A stretch of 64,000 nucleotides of DNA from Meridianimarinicoccus sp. MJW13 (GTDB lineage: Bacteria; Pseudomonadota; Alphaproteobacteria; Rhodobacterales; Rhodobacteraceae): positions 1 through 64,000 of the forward strand of contig NZ_JACNMU010000004.1 of NCBI RefSeq assembly GCF_014901205.1, given 5' to 3'. Made by a program: the position numbers and the translations under genes. This document shows, one piece after another, positions 12,115 to 21,386 of this stretch; the stretch's first letter is position 1, and the number at the start of each line of letters is the position of its first letter. The notes beneath the pieces were generated by a model, which was given only the letters and a program-made list of their open reading frames with translations, did not search any database and was not told where the DNA came from.

Positions 12115-14136
12115 ATGTTGCCCCGATACCTGTTATGCTTTCTCTGGACGGCCCTTCTGGTCATGACGACAAGCCTGTGGGCCGCGACGCAGGCCCGCGC
12201 GCTGGACATTTCAGCAAGCGGAGATGCGGTCGATCTGACCCCGCATCTGACCCATGCGCCGGGGCAGGGGCTGGATCTGGCGGTGATGCTGGCGCGGTTT
12301 CGCGCGGGCGGGTTCAGCGCCGGGCTGGAACTAGACAGCCTGTCCACCAATTATGCGCCCGAGGCCTGGTCCGGGGTGGAGCTGACCAATACCAGCCTTG
12401 ATGACGGCCGCCCGCCCGATCCATTCGCCATCACCCTGCACCTGCCGCTGGTCAGCGAGGTCGACATCTATCTGATCCGTGACAGCGGGCTGACCGAGAC
12501 GCTGCTGACCTATTCCATCTTTGCCCCTTTCGATCCGGCCCAGCACGCCGCCACCCGCCTGCGCACCGTCGAATTCCAGGTCGCACCGGGAGAGCAGGTC
12601 ACCCTGCTGGCGCATGTGAAATACGGCCCGTTCCAGACCCTGCGCATGGCATTGCAATCGCCCCTTGGAGTGGCCGAGCAGACGGTGCGCGACACCGCCG
12701 GGCTGACGGCGTTCTACGCGGCCAGCCTTGCGGCGCTGGCGTTCTTTCTGGCGTTCTACGTGGCGCTGCGCGACTGGATCAGCCTGCTTTACGCCGCGCT
12801 GTTCCTGGCCGGGCTGGCCTTCATCGCCTTCATGGACGGGCTGCTGTTTCGCCTGCTTTATCCCGACCGGCCCGAGCTGCAATCGGCGGTGGGGTTCTTC
12901 CTGCTGTACGCGCTGTCGGGGGCGGGCTTTCTGCTGGCCGGGCACGGGCTGGCCAGTGCGGGCCGGAGCCGACTGGCGCGCCTGTGCCGGGGCCTGGCTG
13001 GCGTTTCGGCGGTGGGGTTCCTGCTGGCGCTGGCCTCGCCCGGCCCCTATGCGGCGCTGCTCGCCGAGGGGCTGCTGGCGATCAGCCTGGTGGCCATTCC
13101 CTTCGGCACCGGCGCGTGGCGACAAAAGCAGGGGCGCACCCATGCCACGGCGCTGTGGCTGTCGCTGGCCACGGTCGGCGCACTGCTGCTGGTGGTGGTG
13201 CTTGTCGCCTCGGGCTGGGCACGCGAAACAGTGCCCCTGATGGGCGCCATCCGTATCGTCTATCTGACGATGCTGGTGGCCACGATCACCAATTTCGCGG
13301 CCCATGTGATCCTGATCCGACGCGCCCACGCGCGCGCCGTGGCGGCCCAGATGCAGGCGCTGGAAACCGAAGCGCAAACCGCGCAGGAGTTGCTGGAGAC
13401 CGAGCGCGCCTATACCCGCGCCCGCGATCTGGCCCGCCATCGTCAACGGCAATTGGCCACCGCCAGCCATGATCTGAAACAGCCGCTGGCGTCCTTGCGG
13501 ATGACCTTCGACAGCCTTGGCGAACGGCTGGAGCCGGACCTGCGCGCCCGTCTGGGCGAGGCCTTCGACTATATCGAAGGGCTGTCGGGCGAATACCTGC
13601 GCGACGCGGCCCCGCAAGACGACGGCGACATCGCACTGCCGCCACCCGAGGCTGAGGAACAGACCGAACCCTATGCCCTTGGCCTGATCCTGCAGACCGT
13701 GCAGCAGATGTTCCAGCAGGACGCGATCTCGAAAGGGTTGCGGCTGGATCTGATGAACAGCAGCGCGCAGGTGCAAGTGCCGCCGCTGGTGCTGATGCGC
13801 ATCGCCTCGAACCTCGTGTCCAATGCCGTCAACCATACCGACCGGGGCCGGGTGCTGATCGGCGCGCGCCGCCGGGGATCACGGGTCGAATTGTGGGTTT
13901 GCGACACCGGCCCCGGCATGAGCGCAGACCAGATCGCCTCCTTCCGGCAGGAAGGGCAGAAGGGCGCAGGGTCTCAGGGCCACGGGCTGGGACTGGCGGT
14001 CTGTTTCGCACAGGCCGAAGCGCAGGGGCTGAACCTGACGCCGGTCTCCCGCCCCGGCCATGGCACGGTGTTTCGCCTGTCCATTCCCGTGGTGCCCGCA
14101 CCGGCACACGCCGCGATTGGGGGATCGGCCCCATAA
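12115..14136 (+). CDS. 7TM sensor histidine kinase (7TMR-DISM type)
   Basis: A 673-residue membrane kinase. A signal sequence (MLPRYLLCFLWTALLVMTTS) leads to an extracytoplasmic beta-rich domain (about 30-190, DISMED2-like), then seven hydrophobic helices (about 200-400), a coiled-coil and a histidine-kinase core. The phospho-acceptor is His452 in ATASHDLKQPLASLRM. The ATPase boxes are NLVSNAVNHT (N), DTGPGM (G1) and GHGLGLAV (G2). Known 7TMR-DISM proteins sense soluble carbohydrates or envelope signals. The LuxR-type regulator at 10506-11153 is the likely partner. ATG 12115 is preferred; an in-frame GTG lies two codons upstream, and neither has a clear ribosome site. Confidence 0.9.
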   Translation: MLPRYLLCFLWTALLVMTTSLWAATQARALDISASGDAVDLTPHLTHAPGQGLDLAVMLARFRAGGFSAGLELDSLSTNYAPEAWSGVELTNTSLDDGRPPDPFAITLHLPLVSEVDIYLIRDSGLTETLLTYSIFAPFDPAQHAATRLRTVEFQVAPGEQVTLLAHVKYGPFQTLRMALQSPLGVAEQTVRDTAGLTAFYAASLAALAFFLAFYVALRDWISLLYAALFLAGLAFIAFMDGLLFRLLYPDRPELQSAVGFFLLYALSGAGFLLAGHGLASAGRSRLARLCRGLAGVSAVGFLLALASPGPYAALLAEGLLAISLVAIPFGTGAWRQKQGRTHATALWLSLATVGALLLVVVLVASGWARETVPLMGAIRIVYLTMLVATITNFAAHVILIRRAHARAVAAQMQALETEAQTAQELLETERAYTRARDLARHRQRQLATASHDLKQPLASLRMTFDSLGERLEPDLRARLGEAFDYIEGLSGEYLRDAAPQDDGDIALPPPEAEEQTEPYALGLILQTVQQMFQQDAISKGLRLDLMNSSAQVQVPPLVLMRIASNLVSNAVNHTDRGRVLIGARRRGSRVELWVCDTGPGMSADQIASFRQEGQKGAGSQGHGLGLAVCFAQAEAQGLNLTPVSRPGHGTVFRLSIPVVPAPAHAAIGGSAP

Positions 14137-14213
14137 CCCCGCAACGGTCCGTTTCGTAGGGTCATTCCAGACCGGGGCACACCGCCCCGCACCTGGAAAC
14201 AAGGAACGGACCC

Positions 14214-17200
14214 ATGGAATTTTTCAGCAAGAAGAGCATTCACCAGACCTATAAGATGTACGGCTGGAGCAGCAGCAAGGATGCGGGCTCGGGCAACGAC
14301 AAGATGTATGGCTACAGCGCCTACAAGAACAAGCTCTGGGGCGGCTCGGGCAACGACTTTGTCGCCGGCTGGGGCACCTACAACGAGTTGCACGGCGGCA
14401 GCGGCAACGACACCGTGAAAGCCTATGGCGCCAAGAACACCCTGTGGGGCGACAGCGGCCACGACACGATCTATGGCTATGGCGGGACCAATACCATCTA
14501 CGGCGGGTCGGGCAATGACACCGTCTACGGCAAGGGCATCACCAACAAGATCTGGGGCTCCAGCGGCTATGACACGCTGAAAGGGTACGGGGCCTATAAC
14601 TATCTTTCGGGCGGCGATCAGAACGACCGGCTCTATGCCTATGGTGCCAAGAACGACCTGTACGGCGGCGCACATGACGACACTCTCTATGGGCATGGGG
14701 CCTGGAACAAGCTGGACGGCGGCAGCGGCCATGACACCGTCAAGGGCTATGGGGCCACCAACTTCCTGTACGGCCAGTCCGGCAGCGACTACCTGCAGGG
14801 CAGCGGCGCCTGGAACAAGATGGATGGTGGGTCGTGGAACGACACGCTGAAAGGCTATGGCGCCTACAACGAAATGTACGGCGGCTCGGGCGACGACACC
14901 ATCGAAGCTTACGGCGCTGTGAACAACGCCTATGGTGGCACCGGCAATGACACCATCAAGGGCGTTGGTGGCGTCAACAGCCTGAAGGGCGAAAGCGGCG
15001 ATGACACCATCGAGGGCATCGGCGGCGTCAACCACATCGACGGCGGCACCGGCAACGATCATCTGATCGGCAAGGGCGGCGTCAACACCGTCTTCGGCGG
15101 CGACGGCGACGACCTGCTGGAAAGCTTCGGCGGCGTCAACGTGATGCGCGGCGGCAATGGCAATGACACCCTGAAGGCGGCCGCCGTGGTGGCCACCACC
15201 CAGTTCGGTGACGCGGGCAATGACACGCTGATCGCGGTCAGCGCCAACAACGGCCAATGGGGTGGCGACGGCGACGACATCATGGCCGCCGTGGGCAACA
15301 CCAACATCCAGTCGGGCGGCAACGGCAATGACACGATGGTTGCGGGCGGGATCACCAACATCCAGTTTGGCGACGATGGCGCCGACCAGCTGTTCGCAGT
15401 GGGCAACCTGAACCTGCAGTTCGGCGGTGATGACAACGACCTGGCCGTCGCGGTCGGCGGCACCAACATCCAGCATGGCGGCGCGGGCAACGACGTTCTG
15501 TTGGCCGCGGGCGGCGCCAACATCCAGATCGGGTCCGAGGGCAACGACTGGCTGATCGGCGCGGGCTACGGCAACCTGCAATTCGGCGGCCACCTGTGGT
15601 CGACCCTGCCCACCGACATCGATCTGGGCGGCTTCGACCTGGCCGCAGCACAGGACAAGCTGGACGATCATCTGAGCGGCGGCGGCAGTGACGGCAGCAA
15701 CGTGATGCTGGCGGCGGGCAAGGCCAACATCCAGATCGGCGGGCGCGGCAATGACGTGGCCATCGGCGGCGGCCAGGGCAATGCTCAGGCCGGCGGCGAC
15801 GGCGATGACGTGCTGATCGGCTGGGGCACCGGCAACGCCCAGTCGGGCGGCGCGGGCAGCGACCTGATGATCGGACTGGGCCGGGTCAACATTCAGTCGG
15901 GCGGCGACCACACCGACGTGATGATGGCGGTCGAGCGTGGCGACAGCGCCGGTCTGATGGTGCAGTTCGGCAATGACGGCGGCGACCTGATGGTGTCCAA
16001 GGCCGGCGACGGCGAGGCCGACCTGTGGCAGACCATTCAGGATGCCATCGACGCGGCCTTGGACGACGATGACGACGACACCAGCACCGCGACGTCCACC
16101 ACGACGGACGATGATGACGACGACACCACTGACACCGCACAGAAGAAGCAGGACGCCAAGGATAGCCTGCTGGACAGCGCCCCCTCGCTGAACCTGCAAT
16201 TCGGTGGCGACGGCGACGATCTGTTTCACGTTGCCGGAGACATCGGCTTCCAGATGGGCGAGGCCGGCGACGACATCTTCCTGGGCGGCGGCACCTACAA
16301 CCTGTCCTTCGGCGGCGACGGCAGCGACCTGATGCTGTCCACCGGCGACGAGATCAACGTGATGGCCGGGGATGCGGGGGCCGATTGGGTGATCGACACC
16401 GGGGTGTTTGCCGATCTCTTCTGGTCGGCGGTGGTGCCGTCGCTGCCGTCGGGTGTGATGCCGGATCTGGGCGGCGGGATGTTCAATCCGCTGGCCGGGG
16501 TCGAGGCCGCGGTGCAGGGCATGGGCGACGCGCTGGCCAATGCCAACCCGCTTAACGATGTGATCGACACGGTGGCAGATGCGGCCAACTCGGCCCTGTC
16601 CTTCATCGACTACGCCAAGGCGCAGTTCCTGGGCGGGGCAGGCGACGATTTCCTGGCCACCAGCGGCGCCGACGCGGATCTGGTCGGCGGGCAGGGCAAT
16701 GACACCTACCTGTTCACCTTTGCCGAGGATGCCGAACTGGACATCGACGAGGCCGGTCTGGATGCGGTCCGCGACATCGCCCAGATGCTGGACCTGACCG
16801 AGGGCAAGATCGACGCCATCACCGGCGGCGGTGGCGGCACCGACACGCTGGAGCTGCGCAACGCCGGGGCATCGGATGCCAGCGATCTGCGGTTCTTCGT
16901 CGAAGGCGGCAGCGATCTGGTCATCGAAGGGGCCGAGGGCGCGGTGCGGATCAAGAACATGGATGACGACACCACCCGCGTCGAAACCCTTGTGATCTCG
17001 ACCGGCGACACCACCCAGAGCTTCGACATCGGCGCGGCTTTCGAGGACGGGATGTTCACCGCCAACGGTGCCGACCGTCTGGCCCGCGACACGGCCGGGG
17101 CCGACACCTTCGACTTCGCCTTCTCGGCCGGGCAGGTGGATCTGGGCGCCTATGCGGGCACCGCGGGCGGTACCAGCGCCATCGACACCGCCTTTGCTGC

Positions 17201-17348
17201 CGCCTTCGACGGCTGGATCGACACGGTGGCCAATGCCGCCGCCCCGATCCCGGTGGTGGGCGCACTGGCCGATGATGCGGCGACGGCGGCCCATGCGGTG
17301 CTGGCCTTCGACATGCCCGCCACGCCGGACATGCTCGACTTCGCCTGA
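14214..17348 (+). CDS. RTX-like secreted solenoid protein with 18-residue repeats
   Basis: A 1044-residue protein with no Sec signal. From residue 26, 24 uninterrupted repeats of 18 residues run to about 15590, then further copies with insertions. The consensus half SGNDT(V/I)xG resembles the classic RTX nonapeptide that binds Ca2+. The other half, YGAxNxLxGG, places an Asn at a fixed point in 23 of 24 copies instead of the usual Asp. Residues about 615-650 hold an Asp/Thr-only linker. The C-terminal 200 residues include another RTX block (GGAGDDFLATSGAD) and end in PDMLDFA, a small hydrophobic tail fitting type I secretion. An AAGGAACGG site precedes the ATG. No exporter gene is nearby. Surface or biofilm role is inference. 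Confidence 0.85.
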   Translation: MEFFSKKSIHQTYKMYGWSSSKDAGSGNDKMYGYSAYKNKLWGGSGNDFVAGWGTYNELHGGSGNDTVKAYGAKNTLWGDSGHDTIYGYGGTNTIYGGSGNDTVYGKGITNKIWGSSGYDTLKGYGAYNYLSGGDQNDRLYAYGAKNDLYGGAHDDTLYGHGAWNKLDGGSGHDTVKGYGATNFLYGQSGSDYLQGSGAWNKMDGGSWNDTLKGYGAYNEMYGGSGDDTIEAYGAVNNAYGGTGNDTIKGVGGVNSLKGESGDDTIEGIGGVNHIDGGTGNDHLIGKGGVNTVFGGDGDDLLESFGGVNVMRGGNGNDTLKAAAVVATTQFGDAGNDTLIAVSANNGQWGGDGDDIMAAVGNTNIQSGGNGNDTMVAGGITNIQFGDDGADQLFAVGNLNLQFGGDDNDLAVAVGGTNIQHGGAGNDVLLAAGGANIQIGSEGNDWLIGAGYGNLQFGGHLWSTLPTDIDLGGFDLAAAQDKLDDHLSGGGSDGSNVMLAAGKANIQIGGRGNDVAIGGGQGNAQAGGDGDDVLIGWGTGNAQSGGAGSDLMIGLGRVNIQSGGDHTDVMMAVERGDSAGLMVQFGNDGGDLMVSKAGDGEADLWQTIQDAIDAALDDDDDDTSTATSTTTDDDDDDTTDTAQKKQDAKDSLLDSAPSLNLQFGGDGDDLFHVAGDIGFQMGEAGDDIFLGGGTYNLSFGGDGSDLMLSTGDEINVMAGDAGADWVIDTGVFADLFWSAVVPSLPSGVMPDLGGGMFNPLAGVEAAVQGMGDALANANPLNDVIDTVADAANSALSFIDYAKAQFLGGAGDDFLATSGADADLVGGQGNDTYLFTFAEDAELDIDEAGLDAVRDIAQMLDLTEGKIDAITGGGGGTDTLELRNAGASDASDLRFFVEGGSDLVIEGAEGAVRIKNMDDDTTRVETLVISTGDTTQSFDIGAAFEDGMFTANGADRLARDTAGADTFDFAFSAGQVDLGAYAGTAGGTSAIDTAFAAAFDGWIDTVANAAAPIPVVGALADDAATAAHAVLAFDMPATPDMLDFA
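14289..15590 (+). repeat. 24 tandem 54-bp repeats (18 residues each) in the RTX-like gene
   Basis: Repeat unit SGNDTxxGYGAxNxxYGG. Early copies are aromatic (YGYG, YGAYN, LYGG); later copies drift to VGGxNIQxGG. The Asp of GND and the Asn nine residues on are nearly invariant; copy 17 lacks the Asn and carries one extra residue. Confidence 0.9.
16060..16140 (+). repeat. Low-complexity Asp/Thr linker
   Basis: Encodes two six-Asp runs separated by Thr/Ser/Ala residues. Probably a flexible acidic spacer between two solenoid parts, able to bind divalent cations. Confidence 0.8.
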
Positions 17349-17373
17349 TCCTTGCTGGACCCAAGACAAGCAG

Positions 17374-17396
17374 CGGCCCGCCACACCGGCGGGCCG
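17374..17396 (+). terminator. Terminator hairpin between convergent RTX-like gene and tex
   Basis: Perfect 9-bp stem (CGGCCCGCC / GGCGGGCCG) with ACACC loop, followed by TTGT. It lies between two stop codons of convergent genes, so may serve both strands. Confidence 0.65.
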
Positions 17397-17404
17397 TTGT
17401 CGAT

Positions 17405-19747
17405 TCAGCGTTTCTTCATGGCGTCCAGAAGGGCCGCTCCAAGGGCGCTGTTGCCGCTGTCCTGGCCCTTGGGTTTCGCGCTGCCACCGTGGGGTTGCTT
17501 GCCCCCGCCTTTGCCCGGATGACCCTTGCGCGGATCGTTCTTGTGCGGACCGCGCGCATTACGGTCTTCCTTGGCCGAAGCGCCACCGTCCTTGCGCATG
17601 GACAACCCGATGCGCTTGCGCGGCACATCGACCTCGACCACCCGCACGCGCACCACGTCCCCGGCCTTGACCACCTCGTGCGGGTCCTTGACGAAGCGGT
17701 CGGCCAGCTGGCTGACATGCACCAGCCCGTCCTGATGCACGCCGATATCCACGAAGGCCCCGAAGGCCGCGACATTGGTCACCGTGCCTTCCAGGCTCAT
17801 GCCCGGTTTCAGGTCGGTGATCTCTTCGACCCCGTCGGCAAAACTGGCGGTGACGAAACCGGGGCGGGGGTCGCGACCCGGCTTTTCCAGCTCCGCCATG
17901 ATGTCGCGCACGGTGGGCAGGCCGAAACGGTCATCCACGAAGGTCTCGGCGCGCAGTTGCGCCAGCGCCTTGCTGTCGCCCATCACGCTGCGCAGGTCGC
18001 GCCCGCAGGCTGAAACGATCTTGCGCGCCACGTCATAGGCTTCCGGGTGCACCGCCGAGGCATCCAGCGGCTCGGCCCCGTCGCGGATGCGCAGGAAACC
18101 CGCGCATTGCTCGAACGCCTTGGGGCCCAACCCCGAGACCTTCTTGAGCATCTTGCGCGAGGCAAAAGCCCCGTTGGCATCGCGGAAATCCACCACCGAT
18201 TGTGCCAGCGACGGTCCCAACCCGGACACATGCGCCAGCAGCGGCGCAGACGCCGTGTTCAGGTCCACGCCCACCGCGTTCACCGCATCCTCGACCACGG
18301 CTTTCAGCGATTTCGACAGCCGGTGCTGGTCCACATCGTGCTGGTACTGGCCGACGCCGATGGATTGCGGTTCGATCTTTACCAGTTCGGCCAGCGGGTC
18401 TTGCAGACGGCGGGCGATGGACACCGCGCCGCGCAGCGATACGTCGAGATCGGGGAATTCCTTCGCCGCCAGTTCCGACGCGGAATAGACCGAGGCCCCG
18501 GCTTCGGACACCACCACCTTGGTGGGCGCCTTTGCCCCGGCGGGCAGGTGTTTCAGCGCGTCGGCCACCAGCCGCTCGGTCTCGCGGCTGGCGGTGCCGT
18601 TGCCGATGGCAATCAGGTCCACCCCGTGTCGGGTCACCAGCCGCTGGATTGCCGCCTCGGCGCCGCGCAGATCGTTTTTCGGCTGGAAGGGATAGAGCGT
18701 CTCGGTGGCCAGCAGCTTGCCCGTGGCATCCACGACAGCGGCCTTCACCCCGGTGCGGATGCCCGGATCAAGGCCCAACGTTGCCCGCGCGCCTGCCGGG
18801 GCCGCCAGCAGCAGGTCTTTCAGGTTGCGGGCAAAGACAGAGATTGCCTCTTCATGGGCGCGCGCGCGCAGATCGCCCATCAGATCCAGCATCATCGTCA
18901 GCGACAGCTTGGTACGCCACGTCCAGCCTGCCACGTCGCGCAGCCATGTGTCCCCCGGCCCGTCGCCCCGCGCCTCCAAAGGGGCGGCCACGATGGCTTC
19001 GGCTTGTGCCACGCCGGTGTCGGGGTCCGGGGCGATGTCCACGGTGACAACGCCTTCCTTGGCCGCGCGCAGCATGGCCAGCGCCCGGTGCGAGGGCACC
19101 TTGGCCCAGCTTTCGCGGTGGTCGAAATAATCCGAGAACTTGGCCCCCTGCGCCTCCTGACCCGCGATCACCCGCGCGCTGATCAGCGCCTCGCGGTGCA
19201 GATAGTCGCGCAAACGGCCCAGCAGATCGGCGTTCTCGCACAGTTCTTCGGCCTGAATATCGCGCGCCCCTTTCAGCGCGTCCTTGGTGGTCTCGAAGCC
19301 CTCGCACAGATGCGCCTCGGCCAGTTTTGCCGGATCGGCGTAGCGGTTGTCGCGGATGGCCTCCAGCAGCGTCGCAAGCCCGGCTTCGTGCGCGATCATC
19401 GCCCGCGTCCGACGCTTCTTCTTGTAGGGCAGGTAAATATCTTCCAGCGCGGCCTTGGTGTCGGCCTTCGCGATGGCGCGCGACAGGTCGTCGGTCAGCT
19501 TGCCCTGTTCGTCGATGCTTTTGACGATGGCGGTGCGGCGGGCCTCAAGTTCGCGCAGGTACACAAGCCGGTCGGCCAGCAGGCGCAACTGGGTGTCGTC
19601 CAGCCCGCCGGTGACCTCCTTGCGGTAGCGAGCCACGAAGGGGACCGTTGCGCCCCCGTCCAGCAATTGCACCGCAGCCGTCACTTGCTGGGGGCGGGCG
19701 TTGATGTCCTGGGCGATGGTCTGTGCGATGCGCTGATCGGTGTCCAA
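17405..19747 (-). CDS. tex: Tex-family RNA-binding transcription accessory protein
   Basis: A 780-residue cytoplasmic protein matching Tex in length and layout: an N-terminal helical region with [20 protein letters not shown], a YqgF/RNase H-like domain near the middle ([17 protein letters not shown]), helix-hairpin-helix segments ([15 protein letters not shown] and [10 protein letters not shown]), and an S1 RNA-binding domain ([21 protein letters not shown], about 640-715), then a Lys/Gly-rich tail. The family binds nucleic acids and affects transcription. I chose TTG 19747 (reading LDTDQRIAQ) because GGAGAG lies five bases upstream and family similarity starts here; the frame is open for a further 300 bases but that part overlaps the divergent glcD leader. 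A terminator lies downstream. Confidence 0.92.
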   Translation of the reverse strand: MDTDQRIAQTIAQDINARPQQVTAAVQLLDGGATVPFVARYRKEVTGGLDDTQLRLLADRLVYLRELEARRTAIVKSIDEQGKLTDDLSRAIAKADTKAALEDIYLPYKKKRRTRAMIAHEAGLATLLEAIRDNRYADPAKLAEAHLCEGFETTKDALKGARDIQAEELCENADLLGRLRDYLHREALISARVIAGQEAQGAKFSDYFDHRESWAKVPSHRALAMLRAAKEGVVTVDIAPDPDTGVAQAEAIVAAPLEARGDGPGDTWLRDVAGWTWRTKLSLTMMLDLMGDLRARAHEEAISVFARNLKDLLLAAPAGARATLGLDPGIRTGVKAAVVDATGKLLATETLYPFQPKNDLRGAEAAIQRLVTRHGVDLIAIGNGTASRETERLVADALKHLPAGAKAPTKVVVSEAGASVYSASELAAKEFPDLDVSLRGAVSIARRLQDPLAELVKIEPQSIGVGQYQHDVDQHRLSKSLKAVVEDAVNAVGVDLNTASAPLLAHVSGLGPSLAQSVVDFRDANGAFASRKMLKKVSGLGPKAFEQCAGFLRIRDGAEPLDASAVHPEAYDVARKIVSACGRDLRSVMGDSKALAQLRAETFVDDRFGLPTVRDIMAELEKPGRDPRPGFVTASFADGVEEITDLKPGMSLEGTVTNVAAFGAFVDIGVHQDGLVHVSQLADRFVKDPHEVVKAGDVVRVRVVEVDVPRKRIGLSMRKDGGASAKEDRNARGPHKNDPRKGHPGKGGGKQPHGGSAKPKGQDSGNSALGAALLDAMKKR

Positions 19748-19937
19748 GGAAGCTCTCCACTGTGGTCGGAAGTCCGGTGTAACGATCCGTTCGGCGCGCG
19801 CCAAGGCCTTCGGGGGCGGCGGCGGCGATTGTTGAACCGCCCAAGACATTGCCTTGCAGTTGCCCCCCGGTTTGCTGTCTGATGCGGGCGACGGGCGATA
19901 AAGGATCGCCAGGACGCAACAGCGGCAGGGAGGCCAC

Positions 19938-21386
19938 ATGTCCAGCATCCAGATGGCACCACCGGATCCCGGCGTACTTTCCCGCCGTGACCAGATCGTG
20001 GCCGAACTGTCCAAGGTGCTGCCGGCCGATGCGGTGATCTCGGACACCTTCGAAACGCTGGCCTATGAATGCGACGGGCTGTCGGCCTATCGCTGCCCGC
20101 CGCTGGCGGTGGTGCTGCCCCATGACACCGCGCAGGTCGCAGCCGTCATGGCCACCTGTCACCGGCTGGGCGTGCCGGTGGTGCCGCGCGGCTCGGGCAC
20201 CTCGCTGTCGGGCGGCGCGCTGCCCACCGCAGACAGCGTCATCCTGGGCACCGCACGGCTGAACGCGGTGTTGGAGACCGACTTTGACAACCGCTTCATC
20301 CGGGTGCAGACCGGCATCACCAATCTGGCGGTGACCGGTGCCGTCGAAGGCGACGGGTTCTTCTATGCGCCGGACCCCTCGTCGCAATTGGCCTGTGCCA
20401 TTGCCGGCAACATCGCGATGAACTCGGGCGGGGCGCATTGCCTGAAGTACGGGGTGACCACCAACAACCTGCTGGGCGTGACCCTCGTGCTGGCCGATGG
20501 CGAGGTGGTCGAGATCGGCGGTCCGGCCCCGGATGCGCCGGGGCTGGATCTGCTGGGGGTGATCTGCGGCTCGGAGGGCCAGCTTGGCGTGGTGACCGAG
20601 GCGACGCTGCGCATCCTGCCCAAGCCTGAGGGCGCGCGCCCGGTGATGATCGGCTTCGACAGCGCCGAGGTTGCCGGGCAATGCGTGGCCGATATCATCC
20701 GCTCGGGCGTGCTGCCGGTGGCCATCGAATACATGGATCGCCCCTGTATCGAGGTGGTCGAGAACTTCGCGCGGGCCGGATATCCGCTGTGCGAGGCGTT
20801 GCTGATCGTCGAGGTCGAAGGCTCCGACGCCGAGATCGCCGACCAGTTGGCCCGCATCACCGCCATCGCCAACCGCCTGAACCCGGTCGAGATGCGCGTC
20901 AGCGAAAGTGCTGCCGAAAGCGCGCTGATCTGGAAGGGGCGCAAGTCGGCCTTCGGGGCGATGGGGCAGATCAACGACTACATGTGCCTGGACGGGACGG
21001 TGCCGGTTTCGGCCTTGCCCGCCACGCTGAAACGCATTGCCGAGCTGAGCGCCGAACATGGGCTGAAAGTCGCCAATGTCTTTCACGCGGGCGACGGCAA
21101 CATGCATCCGCTGATCCTGTTCGACGCCAACACGCCGGGCGACCTGGAGCGCGCCGAGGCCTTCGGGTTCGACATCCTGCGTGCCTGCGTGGATGCGGGC
21201 GGCTGTCTGACGGGCGAGCATGGCGTGGGCATCGAAAAGCGCGATCTGATGACCTATCAATTCAGTGCCGAGGATCTGGAGGCGCAGATGCAGGTCAAGG
21301 ATGTGTTCGACCCGGCCTGGAAGCTGAACCCCACCAAGGTGTTCCCGCTGGACCTGAGCGCCGCCCGGAGGGCCGCCCATGACTGA
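19938..21386 (+). CDS. glcD: Glycolate oxidase FAD subunit
   Basis: The 482-residue FAD-binding catalytic subunit of the membrane-linked glycolate dehydrogenase complex, oxidising glycolate to glyoxylate. The PCMH-type FAD domain shows [16 protein letters not shown] and [11 protein letters not shown]; the C-terminal oxidase cap ends with [17 protein letters not shown] and [11 protein letters not shown], both family signatures. AGGGAGG precedes ATG 19938. Its last eight bases overlap the start of glcE, and glcF follows, giving the classic glcDEF order. Close D-lactate or 2-hydroxyglutarate dehydrogenases share the fold, but the DEF operon makes glycolate the best call. No glcC-type regulator is adjacent; the divergent gene is tex. 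Confidence 0.93.
   Translation: MSSIQMAPPDPGVLSRRDQIVAELSKVLPADAVISDTFETLAYECDGLSAYRCPPLAVVLPHDTAQVAAVMATCHRLGVPVVPRGSGTSLSGGALPTADSVILGTARLNAVLETDFDNRFIRVQTGITNLAVTGAVEGDGFFYAPDPSSQLACAIAGNIAMNSGGAHCLKYGVTTNNLLGVTLVLADGEVVEIGGPAPDAPGLDLLGVICGSEGQLGVVTEATLRILPKPEGARPVMIGFDSAEVAGQCVADIIRSGVLPVAIEYMDRPCIEVVENFARAGYPLCEALLIVEVEGSDAEIADQLARITAIANRLNPVEMRVSESAAESALIWKGRKSAFGAMGQINDYMCLDGTVPVSALPATLKRIAELSAEHGLKVANVFHAGDGNMHPLILFDANTPGDLERAEAFGFDILRACVDAGGCLTGEHGVGIEKRDLMTYQFSAEDLEAQMQVKDVFDPAWKLNPTKVFPLDLSAARRAAHD

Noticed and set aside
14289-15590. CRISPR-like appearance of regularly spaced 54-base repeats
   Set aside because: The repeats are in frame, diverged and without spacers; they encode a protein solenoid.
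16060-16140. Possible frameshift or assembly error at the Asp-rich stretch
   Set aside because: The reading frame continues on both sides with RTX-like sequence, so the low-complexity stretch is coding.
13974-17384. A 1136-codon open frame on the minus strand across the RTX-like gene
   Set aside because: The sense frame carries 24 clean 18-residue repeats; the antisense is monotonous Val/Ala/Gly/His text produced by the same 54-base periodicity.
19748-20047. Upstream extension of the tex frame
   Set aside because: It has no Tex-like sequence and overlaps the glcD leader and start; a TTG with a GGAGAG site gives the normal family length.
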